64,000 bases of DNA from Pictodentalium vernedei. Lineage: Eukaryota; Mollusca; Scaphopoda; Dentaliida; Dentaliidae. Under the pieces are notes generated by a model. It was given only the letters and a program-made list of their open reading frames with translations, did not search any database and was not told the DNA's origin. The stretch covers positions 64,425,741 to 64,489,740 of the forward strand of contig CM062289.1 in the NCBI GenBank assembly GCA_031216915.1, given 5' to 3'. The position numbers were made by a program, and so were the translations under genes. This document shows, in pieces, positions 23,851 through 33,303 of the stretch (the first letter of the stretch is position 1; the number at the start of each line of letters is the position of its first letter).

Positions 23851-23919
23851 CATCCCCGGAGTCCCAATATGTTCTATGTGCCACTAGGCACATAGAACAC
23901 ATTGGAACTCAGAGGACGA
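23851..23919. repeat. Short hairpin element, copy
   Basis: 'cccaatatgttctatgtgcc' pairs with 'ggcacatagaacacattgg'; outer 'cggagt' pairs with 'actcag'. It is a diverged relative of the 67-bp insertion at 9609. Confidence 0.6.
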
Positions 23920-24199
23920 AATAGGTTCCGCTCGCAAATTTGGTTGGCGATAAAATTTCTTTTTAATGATAGCCGCCAAATGAATTGCTGGGTGTCCTTT
24001 TAATAATTGCTTTCACGGACGTGAAGGCGAGTTACAATCACAGAACGACACGCGTGTGTGAATGGGTTAATCGATATGGCACTCATGCCGTTGTGGAAGG
24101 ATATTACTCGAGGCCTATGGGCTCTCGTTTTTTACTTCAGCGCTGGCACCTTTGCCATATCGATTAACCCATTCACACACGCGTGTCGTTCTGTGTATT

Positions 24200-25160
24200 T
24201 GGCGGCATTTAGCGACGAAACCGTTTGCGCCTTGGCTCGTTATAAGGTTCTACATCATCTTCTTTGTAATAATGATCACTTTCTATTTCTAATGAGTATT
24301 CTGCCATATGATCGTTGAATAGAATTTCTTTTTCCAAGGTATATTTCTGCGATTCTTCAAAGTCATATTCTCTTCTTCACGAAGACGCTTTGTAGTCTCT
24401 TAATTTCCTTATCAATTAGATCCTTGCGGAAATATGTGCGGCTGGGAAATCGTTGACGAACTATTTTTTCTATAAAGAAGCGAAATTTCACTGGAATTTT
24501 CTATAAATCATGCACCGCAATCACAATTTGAATCGCTAGCGATAGCTAACAATCGTCCCATCAGTTCCAAGGTGTTCTATGTGCCACTTGGCACATAGAA
24601 CACATTGGAACTCAGGGGACGAAATAGTAACACAGGTTTCCCTCGCAAAGTTGGTTGCACGATTTGTAGAAAATTCCAGTGCAATTTCGCTTCTATAAAA
24701 TAGTTCGTCAACGATTGCCGTTCCGCACATATGTGCGGAACAGATTTTCATTTTCCGCATGGTTTATTGTTGCTGCAGATGGGGATTACATAGAACAGGC
24801 GTGTAATAATATTCTCTTCTTCACGAAGACGTTTGTAGTTTCTTTAATTTCCTTATCAATTAGATCCTTGCGGAAATTCCCCCTGTGCACCAAGATATTA
24901 AGATATCTCGCTCCAATGACCCCTCTCACACTGTTTTGAAATGATGTGACTGCTGCTACAATTGCATCTTCGTTTTTCATTTCATTCTCGAAAAAGCTGT
25001 CAACGGCGTTCTCAAAATCTTCCTGGTAATGACACATCTAACGATACTTCCCGTCTGGTCAACAGAAACATCCACGATTTATCATTCCGAAAATTCCACA
25101 TCTTATACCTTTTCTTGGGTTTCACATTGTTACGATTTCACGGATTCCGAATTTTCTATT
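24200..25160 (-). pseudogene. Minus-strand coding remnant, acidic with basic C-terminus
   Basis: Fragments in order on the minus strand: 'KMWNFRNDKSWMFLL' near 25090; 'EDFENAVDSFFENEMKNED' (25020-24960) running on to 'GNFRKDLIDKEIKE' near 24860; then, beyond the foldback insertion, a duplicate 'RKDLIDKEIKRLQ' near 24420. A one-base shift leads into an acidic 'SLEIESDHYYKEDD' ending 'NEPRRKRFRR' and a stop near 24216. The basic terminus resembles a nuclear-localisation signal. The family is not recognised; position after the pX-like gene suggests a viral structural or accessory protein (inference). Confidence 0.4.
24551..24620. repeat. Short hairpin element, copy
   Basis: 'tccaaggtgttctatgtgcc' pairs with 'ggcacatagaacacattgga'. 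It sits at the centre of a larger palindrome (24436-24809), so here the hairpin serves as the core of a longer foldback element. Confidence 0.6.
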
Positions 25161-25650
25161 GGTGAATAGTTTCTTGGTGAACAATGGCGGCAGGATTACA
25201 TTACGACAGCTCTCGTTGACGGTCGAAACACAAATCGCAAATTTGTTAGGAGCACACCCCTTTATTGGTTGATGATATCTGACAGAGCAGCGGTGATAGG
25301 TTTTAGCAACTTCCATAAAATACCCCCCTTTTGTATGATTCGCCTTCTTTTTTGATAAGACAATTTTCTCCTTTGGTAAGGCAATGATTCTGATCTGGTG
25401 CTTGTGTGAAATGAGCTGAGCTCTCGCGGTTTTGGACATTGGCACCTAATAGTCTAATAGGTTCATGGCGCAATCACATATGCATTGTATCAAATAATAA
25501 TTAGCCATCATGGTCTTCACCTCACATCGGTCAGTGCCATAGATAAATTGCAATGCATCTGAAATTCTGTTCAGTCTTTGACTTCCAGTGTTCTTCGATA
25601 TTTCCTCTTCTCCTTTCTTGTCCCTTTCTTGTTCCTTCTTGAGCCAACTT
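25122..25650 (-). pseudogene. pX-like small virion protein remnant (Polinton/adintovirus type)
   Basis: One minus-strand frame reads 'QRLNRISDALQFIYG', 'YLIQCICDCAMNLLDY', a TAG (25446-25448), then 'VPMSKTARAQLISHKHQIR', 'LPKEKIVLSKKK' and 'TKGGYF'. This order (Cys-rich helix, 'VP.S', basic helices, K-rich run, GGF/GGY) resembles the adenovirus pX-like proteins of Polinton/adintovirus elements, which bind packaged DNA. The frame continues to 'NVILPPLFTKKLF' and ends near 25122, which could be the start of a second protein. Frame-wise only the TAG breaks it. Confirmation needs a profile search; the assignment is by pattern only. Confidence 0.45.
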
Positions 25651-25654
25651 CAAC

Positions 25655-26130
25655 TTTGCGCCTCTTCATATTGAATTTTCGAGTAGTGGTTTTTCCACAG
25701 TTCTCGCAACTATAAACTTTAAAGTCTTTATTCTTTGAAGGGCTGAGAACAAATGAATATTCGCCGAAAGGAATGGTTTCGCGCGCCGAAGGCGCGCAGG
25801 GACGGTATGGAAGACAAGCCCCTTTCGACCCTCAGTGACTGTGGATGATTAGTTCTCACATGTCTAGGCGTGTTGAAGGAGGAACGGCTTCAGGTACTCG
25901 GCAGGTGTCACCAGTTGCGTCGTGATGGTCTGTTGGCTGATGTCGGTTGAACCCTCGGGTGAGGACCAGTGTGAGAGGTTGGGTCCTCTCACAAAGGTAC
26001 TACCTCTCCCCGAGGGTGCAGTCGATCTGGATTTTCGGGCAAGTATAGTCTGCCACTTCGAGAATGATTTTGAGTGATGTTGAGTGATGGCCATCACTGG
26101 CAAGTATAATCTGCCTCAGGCTGTCTCTGT
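25655..26130 (-). pseudogene. Degenerate C2H2 zinc-finger gene remnant
   Basis: Minus-strand text includes 'DYTCPKIQIDCTLGER', 'YLCERTQPLTLVL', and near 25710 'VYSCENCGKTTTRKFNMKR', finger-like Cys pairs separated by stops. A basic K/R-rich tail follows. A TATA box sits 40-50 bases upstream of the region. A 79-codon alternative frame (25864-26103) is probably a shadow. It may belong with the other zinc-finger genes of the window. Confidence 0.35.
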
Positions 26131-26171
26131 TTGGTTGGACTCTTTGAATGAATATTCTGTGTCGTGTACAT

Positions 26172-26181
26172 CCTATTTATA
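26172..26181 (-). promoter_or_regulatory. TATA box upstream of zinc-finger remnant
   Basis: The minus strand reads GGTATAAATAGG across this position. It lies upstream of the zinc-finger-like minus-strand text beginning near 26130. Together with 23632 it suggests compact, individually promoted minus-strand genes. Confidence 0.4.
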
Positions 26182-26382
26182 CCTCTCTTGCTCCTAAGAC
26201 TGCAGTAATTAATGAAGAGAGGAAATCACATTTCCGTGTCAAACTTTCTTTTTTATCGGTTGATACATCCTTTTATATCAAAAGGGAGATAAATCTGTAT
26301 ACGTCGCTAAGGAAAATGGAGCAGTCCGATTGTTGGAGTCAAAATGTTGGGACCACAGATAGCTAAGAATAAACAGAATGGT

Positions 26383-27030
26383 AGGATAATCAGAGTAGGC
26401 TCGGTAATAGGTAGAACAGATTCAGTGATAGGTAGAGAAAATCGAGGATTCTGAAAAAACCCAAGCCAGTAAAGAATGCAACACCCCCGTCCAATTAGTG
26501 GACTTACTATTACATAACAATCACGTGTCATCACATAAAGCAAGTTAGCGGCCTCCGGTAAACAAAATGGACGAAGGAAACACGTGTCACTCCAACAACA
26601 CACTGTCCAAGCGCACACCCATCACATATCATCATGGTGGTGATGGTGGCACAACATGACCGCTCACATCTACTACCATGACAACCGAACATGACATCTC
26701 TTGTTCACGTGACTATGACATCTCTGCCGGGGTCCGGTGAAAAGTGCGCGATTCATCGATCTCCTACTACTGTACTTCGAAAAAAGCACTCGTATTCATC
26801 AATACAGATTATCGTTACATTTTGAAATAACGTTTGTGAGTTGGTCAGATATCGAATACTATGAATCGCTATAGGCATAATCAAACGATTTACAAATACT
26901 TTTTGCTGTAAATAGAGTATAGGCGCACAAGCCTGAAACGGGCGAAAGAAAATGCTTTAGCGATGGGGGTAACTCGAAATGAAATTAAATAGTGCCCAAC
27001 ATGAATAAATCGTCTAAAATGCAGATCTCT
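26383..27030. other. No gene recognised; left flank of virus-like element
   Basis: It contains short repeats of 'ataggtaga' (26405-26440) and 'catgacatctc' (26690-26730). Short antisense frames have no motif. Confidence 0.5.
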
Positions 27031-27034
27031 CTTG

Positions 27035-27184
27035 GCGCAGCAGGGTGGGGGGCGAATGAAACAAAATTTGGGTGGTAAGCAGGCAGCGAATGCACCAACT
27101 TTTGGGTGGTAGGCAGGGGCGAATGCACCAACTCCCTCACCACCAAGTGGCAGGCGGGGAGGGGGGGGGCGAATGCACCAATTT
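27035..27184. repeat. Left terminal inverted repeat with internal modules
   Basis: Three to four direct modules beginning 'gcgaatgcaccaac' (27048, 27086, 27119, 27169) alternate with 'ttttgggtggtaggcagg'-type text. The core 27085-27184 matches, inverted, 35600-35711. A weaker match may extend outward to 27010. Confidence 0.8.
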
Positions 27185-27386
27185 GAGGGACCCGGGGTCG
27201 GCCCATCACCCTCACCGACCCCCTCAGCAGTGGTAGGCAAGCAGGGGGGTCCCGGGGACGACCCACACCCTCACCGACCCAAGCCCCTCATACACGTAAA
27301 CCTTCTTTTGGTGGTGAAGTCTATTAGACATATCCGTGACAATGGATATACCCCATCAGGTGCACAACGAGGATAGGTAAAAACAC

Positions 27387-27557
27387 ATGTCAGTGACTTA
27401 CTTCGAGCTCTACGGAGCTCTGTGGTCGGCGCTGTATGGGGGAGTACTGTGGGGTACATTTGGTCAAACTGCGAAATGGATCGTGTACAAAACCTTGTCG
27501 TATTTGTGGCAAGGGGATAACGAACCAATTATCGCTCAGCCTGGGGTGTGGTTATAA
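27387..27557 (+). CDS. 56-codon hydrophobic (membrane) protein
   Basis: ATG at 27387, stop at 27555-27557, uninterrupted. The product has aromatic and small residues spaced as in a single membrane-spanning helix ('LWSALYGGVLWGTFG', residues about 13-27) followed by 'TAKWIVYKTLSYLW'. It lies between the left TIR and the polymerase gene. A small protein in this position could act at the cell or virion membrane, but this is inference. It is the only complete ORF upstream of polB in the element. Confidence 0.45.
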   Translation: MSVTYFELYGALWSALYGGVLWGTFGQTAKWIVYKTLSYLWQGDNEPIIAQPGVWL

Positions 27558-27677
27558 GAACGAACATATGAAATTACTGCACCGAGAGCAGAGGGCCACA
27601 GCAAAGGAATTTACCCAGCTGGCGGCCATCGAAATTTCCATTTAGAGATGGGGTGGCAACAGGCATAGTGATTCAGC

Positions 27678-29964
27678 ATGGCAAGTATGGACGAAAACAT
27701 CAATCAGCTGTTGGCTGAAATGCAAACACCGGAGCCTCTTCAAGATGTTGTCCAGAACATCCTGGATGAACCCATTCCAGAAGCAATAAAGAAGCGATTG
27801 CAGAGGCCTCTACTTCCAGATGCTACACGACCTCCCTCTCCACCTCGAAAGGCGCGTGAGAGAAAAAGGAAGACAAATGTTGAAGAGTTTGACCCAGCCA
27901 AACTACGGCGACAATTGTATTTAGATATCGAAGTCCCTCACCCAGTGAGGCTGCCAGATGATGAACCATGGGTCGATCTTGTGAACGACGCCAAAGACGA
28001 GTTTGAAGATGATGGCGCCGCCGCGGTCTTCTCCACGTGGAGGGTAGAAGCAGAGGACCCCGTTGACATCGGCGACGTTAAGATCGCCGATGGTATGCAT
28101 GCAAGGGCCGGCCGACTGGCCCTGGATGCCCGCGTGACAGACGGGAAGTTCGATCCTGTCCGTGCGGGGAGGAAGAAGGGACGGAGCATCGTTGAGATCT
28201 CTCGAGAAACTAAGCCGGGCGCGCTGACCGGGATCGACCAGGTGTTCTACCAGAATGCTTACCCTGTCACCGCGGTCGTTTATCGGCTCTACCCTCTCAG
28301 AGACCCAGACCTAGACGTTGTCAACTTGTCCCCAATGCGTGACGGCGATCTCAACTGTGTCGCGCAGAGAGTGCTGGAGCACTTCGAGGGCGATCTCAGA
28401 GGACAGGGCCTAACCCCCACCAAGCGACAGAAAATCGAGGAGTAGGAGAAGAGAGTCCATGTCCCTGGTGCAACGGTCGACGATGTGGCTGTGCTCGAGC
28501 AAATCCTCAAGCGAGCCATCATCGTGAAAGGCATAGCTGGTGAAGATATCTACAACAGCGGTAAATATCAGTTTGGAGGAAATGGTGTGAGAGGGAAAGT
28601 AGAGCTCATCTGCCATAACGGCCACGCCTGGTCCATAGACCTGCACTTCTCCCAGACCAGGCTGGCACAGATGTATGTGGGTGACGTCTGGGAAGCCGTC
28701 AGGCAGGCCACCCAAAATGAGCCAATCGCTGTTTGGCTACTCAGAGGTGGCCAGAATAGACAGCTCAGAGTCGACCAGTTTGTGTTCCTAGGTGGCCGAC
28801 CCCAGCTGGCCTCCTCGACGACATCCAAAAGGCCTGCGTGGAGCACGGCCATTGTGGCCATGGAACATGACCTACGGCACGAGATAGGTCGTCTCTATCA
28901 GCATGAAGGCGTGCTACCCGGCCAGCTTGCAGGGGAGAGGCGACGCCAAACCCTATTTCGAGAGTTTCGGACACCTCACCCACCGGATGACCAGAGTGGC
29001 CATCAATAGGGGCCTCCCTAAAGACATCGGCACAGGCTTCGCCGAGTTCCAGGAGTGGAAGTTCAAACAAGGGGTTCACCTCATCATCCCGGCATGGTTT
29101 GCCAAGCATTTCGCCGAGCAGGGCTGAGCCCCCCCCCCCCCCCCCCCACATCTCCACACCTCTGCTCGCCTTCCTCGTGGAGTCGGGTCTCATCCGTCTA
29201 AGGGTCCGCGAAGCCACCATTGAGTTCAAGAAGCAAGCCGAGGTCTGGCTTCCAGAGGACCGAAACCAGGGCTGCAGCATTATCGGGAAGTTCACTCAGG
29301 GCGCAAAAGCCGATGGTAAACGATTGACGCGCCACCTGGTCATGGATCAGGGTGAATTAGATTATCTTGTGAGAGACACTCGCCAAAGAGGCACCCTGGT
29401 TGGCGGACCCCAACGGTGCACTCTGGGCCACATCCTCACGTATTACGGTGGTTCACAGCCCCAGTACCCCCACTTAAGGGCCTCTATGTTAGGATATGCC
29501 CACATTAACCTCCTCAGTATGTTGCAGCGTTTCAATGAAAAAGAGGCGGTTCGAGTGGCGATAGACAGCATATACGTGAAAAAGACCGCACTGCACAAGC
29601 TCGATGGTGTTGCGGCATATGTCACCCCTAGACTCTGTGATTGTGGTGAGCAATTGTGTGTGCCCTACCACTGACCCACCGTCGGCTGAGCTACCTCAAT
29701 GGTGGAGGTGGTAGCAGCAAGACAACGAGAGCGATCGAGCTCTTCAGGGTGCGAGACCCACTTGTCTTTACCCCAACTCACCGCCTTGCCAAAGAGATGC
29801 GAGGTAGGGGAGTCAAGGCCCATCCCTACCATAGCTTCTTCCGGTGGAACGGCCAGATCGACTTGACGCCTGACTGCATGGGCCAGAAGTTCATCCCCCG
29901 TGTCATCATCTGGGATGAGGCCTGCACCGTGCCCCGGCCTATCATAGAAATGTTCTTGGACTGA
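27678..29964 (+). pseudogene. Family B DNA polymerase joined to SF1 helicase, broken
   Basis: ATG at 27678. The first 255 codons (acidic/basic N-terminus, 'ARERKRKT') end at the TAG at 28443, and the same frame continues to about 28795. After a frameshift, polymerase motif A appears as 'SISMKACYPAS' (about 28891-28923), with Ser where the family has the metal-binding Asp. A C-tract at 29129-29148 shifts frame again. The 'ASMLGYAHINLL' helix and motif C 'RVAIDSIYV' (about 29551-29577; family TDS) follow. After another shift comes a helicase Walker A 'NGGGGSSKTTR' (29698-29730) and Walker B 'VIIWDEA' (about 29902-29922), then a stop at 29962. The polymerase-helicase linker looks deleted and the helicase is truncated. 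It is clearly non-functional. Confidence 0.8.
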
Positions 29965-30012
29965 CGAAACCGCAGGCGTTCTCTCGGCAAGAAATACTAG
30001 CGAGGTGTCAAT

Positions 30013-30180
30013 ATCGTAGATGGCATCGAAGCATTTCTATCCGCGACCGGTGTAGGGATCGGCGTTAGTGGAATCGGGCTGCTGCCATTCGTAGCCGCAA
30101 TTCCTGTGGCTATAGCACTGTCATCGATGACATCGTCTTCTTTGTTTGAGGGCAGGGTTGTCCAAATCGACAGTGTTTAA
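30013..30180 (+). pseudogene. Hydrophobic glycine-rich remnant
   Basis: The open frame without ATG reads 'FLSATGVGIGVSGIGLLPF' then 'VAAIPVAIALSS' and ends with a TAA at 30178. It looks like one or two membrane-inserting helices from a longer protein whose start is lost. It lies just after the truncated helicase and overlaps the end of the minus-strand gene. Confidence 0.4.
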
Positions 30181-30744
30181 CAGTGGTTAGCATCTTGGTT
30201 AGCGGGGCTAAGTGCATGACATAGTGATGATTTCGCTTGCACGTGATAGTGCTTAGCGCGTGCCCAACAAATGGATCTGCCTCAAGATCAGTAACCAACT
30301 TTAGTTGGTTTTCTGGGGGTATTGGAAGAAACATGCTGACCGCAACACCATAGAGTTGTAGTGCAGCCTCCCCCAGAGTTTTTGTCATTGCAGCCGTGCC
30401 TCATATCGAGCATAGAGTTTATTGATTTCCTCGTCGTTCATGGCGTTGACCTGGTCAGTTGTGAGGTTTTTCCCTATATACTGATTAGCCTGCCCACCTG
30501 AAGCGAATGCGACTCCATCGACCTGTTTTTCCTTCGTTAGTTCCAAAGGAACAGGCACAGCAGGATCCACGGCTGTCTTGCCTCCATATTGTTTTTTTCC
30601 GAACAGCGCCACCTTGCTCTTCCAGCAGTTGAGTAATGATATCGTCACAATACATGATCTGTATACATGTACATCTACGCCGTTTGAGTCTAATATAGCA
30701 CATAACAATGTGCAGTGCCGTCCATACCAGCACACTTGAGTCAC
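30110..30744 (-). pseudogene. Unassigned virus-like ORF, two frames
   Basis: Frame 1 (30744-30385) contains 'GGQANQYIGKNLTTDQ' and 'DEEINKLYARYEARLQ', ending in TGA. Frame 2 starts with an ATG overlapping that stop (ATGA at 30385-30388) and runs 'TKTLGEAALQLYG', 'FLPIPPENQLKLVTDLEADP'. Continuous protein-like composition over the junction suggests one gene with a frameshift, although a coupled stop-start is possible. It lies downstream of the ATPase on the same strand. Family unknown to me; it may be a virion or assembly protein. Confidence 0.5.
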
Positions 30745-30834
30745 TAGAATCGCTGCTTCCCATATAATATAGGTCCGTCATCACAACACTTTATAAGTGG
30801 TTGGTTGGTCTGTTTTTATCACTAACAGTGGGTC

Positions 30835-31262
30835 TGCTCGCGGAGATCCTTTAAGACAGAGTTATACTACTGAGTCAAAACCCAAACGCTCTGCTGTGCA
30901 TGACGACCCGAGAAGGCTATGTCAGACAGCATGTCTTTCTTTTGCGCCAAAAGTTTCATAGCCGAGGAATCGTCGATAATGTACAAGGTTGGCTCCCCCT
31001 GGGACAGCTGATTGAAGGCCCGTAGATATGAGTGGAGGTGTTCACCAGGATTTGCTATGTACACATCGGGGTCATCCCAAATCTAGGGACGATCGTGGTA
31101 TGTTTTGTTGTATTTGATTGTGGGACAGAGCACCACAATGTTCCAAAACACGTCCCGGTAAGGGCCCTCTAGCAGGTCCAGAGCGAAAATTGTCTTGTCA
31201 CAGCCTGTTTGCCCGCAAATAATGGCTGAGTGTGGCTCCGTTAGAAAAAATCATTAATAGAC
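30835..31262 (-). pseudogene. A32/FtsK-HerA-type DNA packaging ATPase
   Basis: Walker A 'IICGQTGCDKT' lies at about 31190-31222 (family G.TG.GKT; here Asp replaces the last Gly). Walker B 'TLYIIDDSS' is at about 30965-30992. The downstream 'SGRHAQQSVWVLTQ' signature (30867-30910) is the Arg/His-Gln motif typical of Polinton and poxvirus A32-like ATPases, which pump DNA into capsids. A TAG at 31083-31085 and a TAG after 'LTQ' interrupt it. It follows the capsid gene immediately on the same strand. Confidence 0.75.
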
Positions 31263-32507
31263 TGTACCGGTGGCCATATTCAATGTTAATCTGCGCATCT
31301 ATGAGAACGTACAGATATACGCTCAATGCACCACTCGCTTCTGCTGTCTTTGTGATCTGCATAGTGATACCTTCACTGGCGTTTTCTATACGCCGGCCTC
31401 TGTCCGCCATCATCCGAGGTGCGCAGGTCAAGCCATAGTGCATACTTGTTGCTCAAGAACTCTCCCAATGTGGCATCAGCCGGAGATTGCTCCTTTGCCA
31501 CCAGAGCCACCTCAGGATCTCTTTTTCTGCTGGGGCAAGCTCCAAAGTGCCGATTGGCTTCATTCCATTACTGGTAGGTACGCAATCCTTGGGAGTAAAG
31601 CTGCTTGGGCACCCTTTCGATGATAACCTCAACTTTGGTGGGTTTCCTACCTAAGCTGCATCAGCCGTTGTGGGGTCCTCGAACAGCAGCAGGATCCCTT
31701 TCATGCTCCGTGCGGCAACGTTGAGGCTGCTGTTGCACAGAGAGTCGCTCATGCCTTTGGTCATTTTACGGAGGCGAAGGACGCGATCGTATAGGATGGC
31801 GAGACGACAGGCATACTCGTCGCGGACCGTGCGAGCAAGTTCAGATTGGGTGATCATTTCATATTCCAGGCTGATATTATCAATGGTATAACTGGCAGTG
31901 ACTTCGCCTGTGGCCAGGACCACTCGACTGTAATCATTGAATGTCAGCTCGTACCCGAGCCGATCGCCAAGCGCACTCTGGTAGAAAGGCGCATGAGCCT
32001 CAAGGAGTTCAAAGTCCAGCGGGATACAGAACCGATTGCCATAGGCATAGCGATAGCCTTGTCTGTGGCAACAGTGTCAGCCTTGTGTTTTGCGCCGACC
32101 CGCAGCTTAGTGGCATTTCATTTAGCGGGTGTATCAATACCCTGGTAATGCGCATTTTTGCACTCGGAGGCTGTCTTCCAGAGATCAAGGTAGCAGTGGT
32201 ACACGTCTGTATCGTCGACCGACATCATCTCGTTCCTGCTGATCTTGATTGCCATTTTCTTAACAATGGCACAGCCAAGACTCTGAACGACTGACCTGTT
32301 ATTATCAGTTGAGTTCAGGGTGACTGCAATGGCTAGGCGCACTGTACCCGGTACGATAAGGTAGTGGGGCCAGAGGTTGGGGAACCGGATATTGAGCTGT
32401 TGGTTCGGGCCAATCCTATTAGGGTTGTGCGTGTTCACAACCGATTGCCGAACTCCCTTTAACCCCCAAGAGGATCTCGTAGCGCTGTGGGTTAAGCTTG
32501 CGTCCAT
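31255..32507 (-). pseudogene. Double jelly-roll major capsid protein, broken
   Basis: Start chosen at 32507 (MDASLTHSATRSS) because the frame farther upstream has no ATG. Recognisable in order: 'QLNIRFPNLWPHYLIVPG', 'NSTDNNRSVVQSLG', a stop near 32118, then after a shift near 32055 'IPLDFELLEAHAPFYQS' and 'LGYELTFNDYSRVV', 'YTIDNISLEYEM' and 'SMKGILLLFED'. Broken C-terminal strands run to 'SGALSVYLYVLIDAQI'. This string of motifs matches the Polinton/PLV/adintovirus-type capsid fold; length and order fit. At least two frameshifts and two to three stops are present. It would form the icosahedral shell. Confidence 0.75.
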
Positions 32508-32562
32508 ATTGGTTTGAAGACGTTGAATATAATGATCATATCTCCGATCTATTTTCAATACA
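32508..32562. promoter_or_regulatory. Short divergent intergenic region
   Basis: Only 55 bases separate the leftward capsid start (32507) from the rightward ORF start (32563). The sequence is AT-rich in a GC-rich element ('atattttcaata'-like). It is the natural place for a shared late promoter; no clear TATA consensus is claimed. Confidence 0.3.
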
Positions 32563-33191
32563 ATGGCAGACTTTGACCTCGACGAGTTCGGAAGACGACA
32601 GGACGATGATGATGCAACGGAGTTCCAAGATGAAATTAGCTTTACCTGGACCCTTCGGGTGTTCTATTGGAACAGGAACAAGAGACGGGTGTTAAACTAC
32701 CTTAATTGCAGCATGAGCTCTTGGAGGAGGCTGTCAATGGCTACTACCAGAATCTGTCTGAGAAAGGGATGGTGCCCTATCTACGTGACTATTCCAAGTT
32801 TGAGCTCGACAAAAATGGGCAGCTGAGGCTGAAGGCCCATCCAAATGTCGACATAGTTAGTAAATCGGGAGCACCTATTGCTCTCTCATCAATTGAGGAA
32901 AGCGTGGCGGTGGTGAGGTCATCCGGAATGAGCTGGGTTTTGTGGACTGGACTGGACTGGACTCGAGGGGGCAAGGTCCTTAAGCCAAAGGTGTTTGAAA
33001 CTCTGCGGTTCAATGACACTGAGTTGGGTGAGGTAGGTGCTAGGATTCGATCGGATACTACAGAACTGCGAGACTTTGGACAGGTGGCTAATGCTGCGTC
33101 AAATTCCACTCAAAACGTGGTGGAAAGTCTTACCGAGGAGGAAGACACTATACTTAAAACCTTACCTGACCCTCCACTTGATACCGTGTGA
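32563..33191 (+). pseudogene. Acidic hypothetical virus-like protein, one frameshift
   Basis: ATG at 32563 gives an acidic start 'MADFDLDEFGRRQDDDD', then 'SFTWTLRVFYWNRNK'. The frame is lost near 32700 and continues in the next frame with 'LLEEAVNGYYQNLSEKG', 'LRLKAHPNVDIVSK' and 'LTEEEDTILKTLPD', stopping at 33189. No catalytic motif is seen. It is divergent from the capsid gene and may encode a minor virion protein (inference). Confidence 0.5.
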
Positions 33192-33303
33192 TTGGGGTAC
33201 AGCATCGGAGAGCTCCGCGGACTCGACAGGGCAATGCAGACCACTCGAAGTGAGTTAACGAACAACGCTGGCCAAACTGTCCGAGCTGGATGAGCACCTC
33301 GCT

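Larger units (their letters stand above)
23650..24880. repeat. Nested palindrome and direct-repeat cluster
   Basis: Left segment 23653-23760 ('cacgcctgttctac', 'ccatgcggaaaatgaaaat') has an inverted partner at about 24735-24808. 'cgttgacgaactatttttt' occurs forward near 23750 and 24450 and inverted near 24703. A second palindrome, 'gtgtgtgaatgggttaatcg', pairs 24053 with about 24175. A 68-base direct repeat ('cttatcaattagatccttgc') flanks the right palindrome at 24368-24435 and 24810-24877. It looks like repeated insertion and rearrangement of one foldback element inside the minus-strand coding remnant. Confidence 0.7.

Noticed and set aside
26890-27266. Pro/Gly-rich ORFs of 93-116 codons over the left TIR
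   Set aside because: Frames created by the repeated TIR modules and G-tracts.
28765-29295. 176-codon minus-strand ORF opposite the polymerase
   Set aside because: Antisense shadow of GC-rich polymerase sequence; motifs A and C lie on the plus strand.
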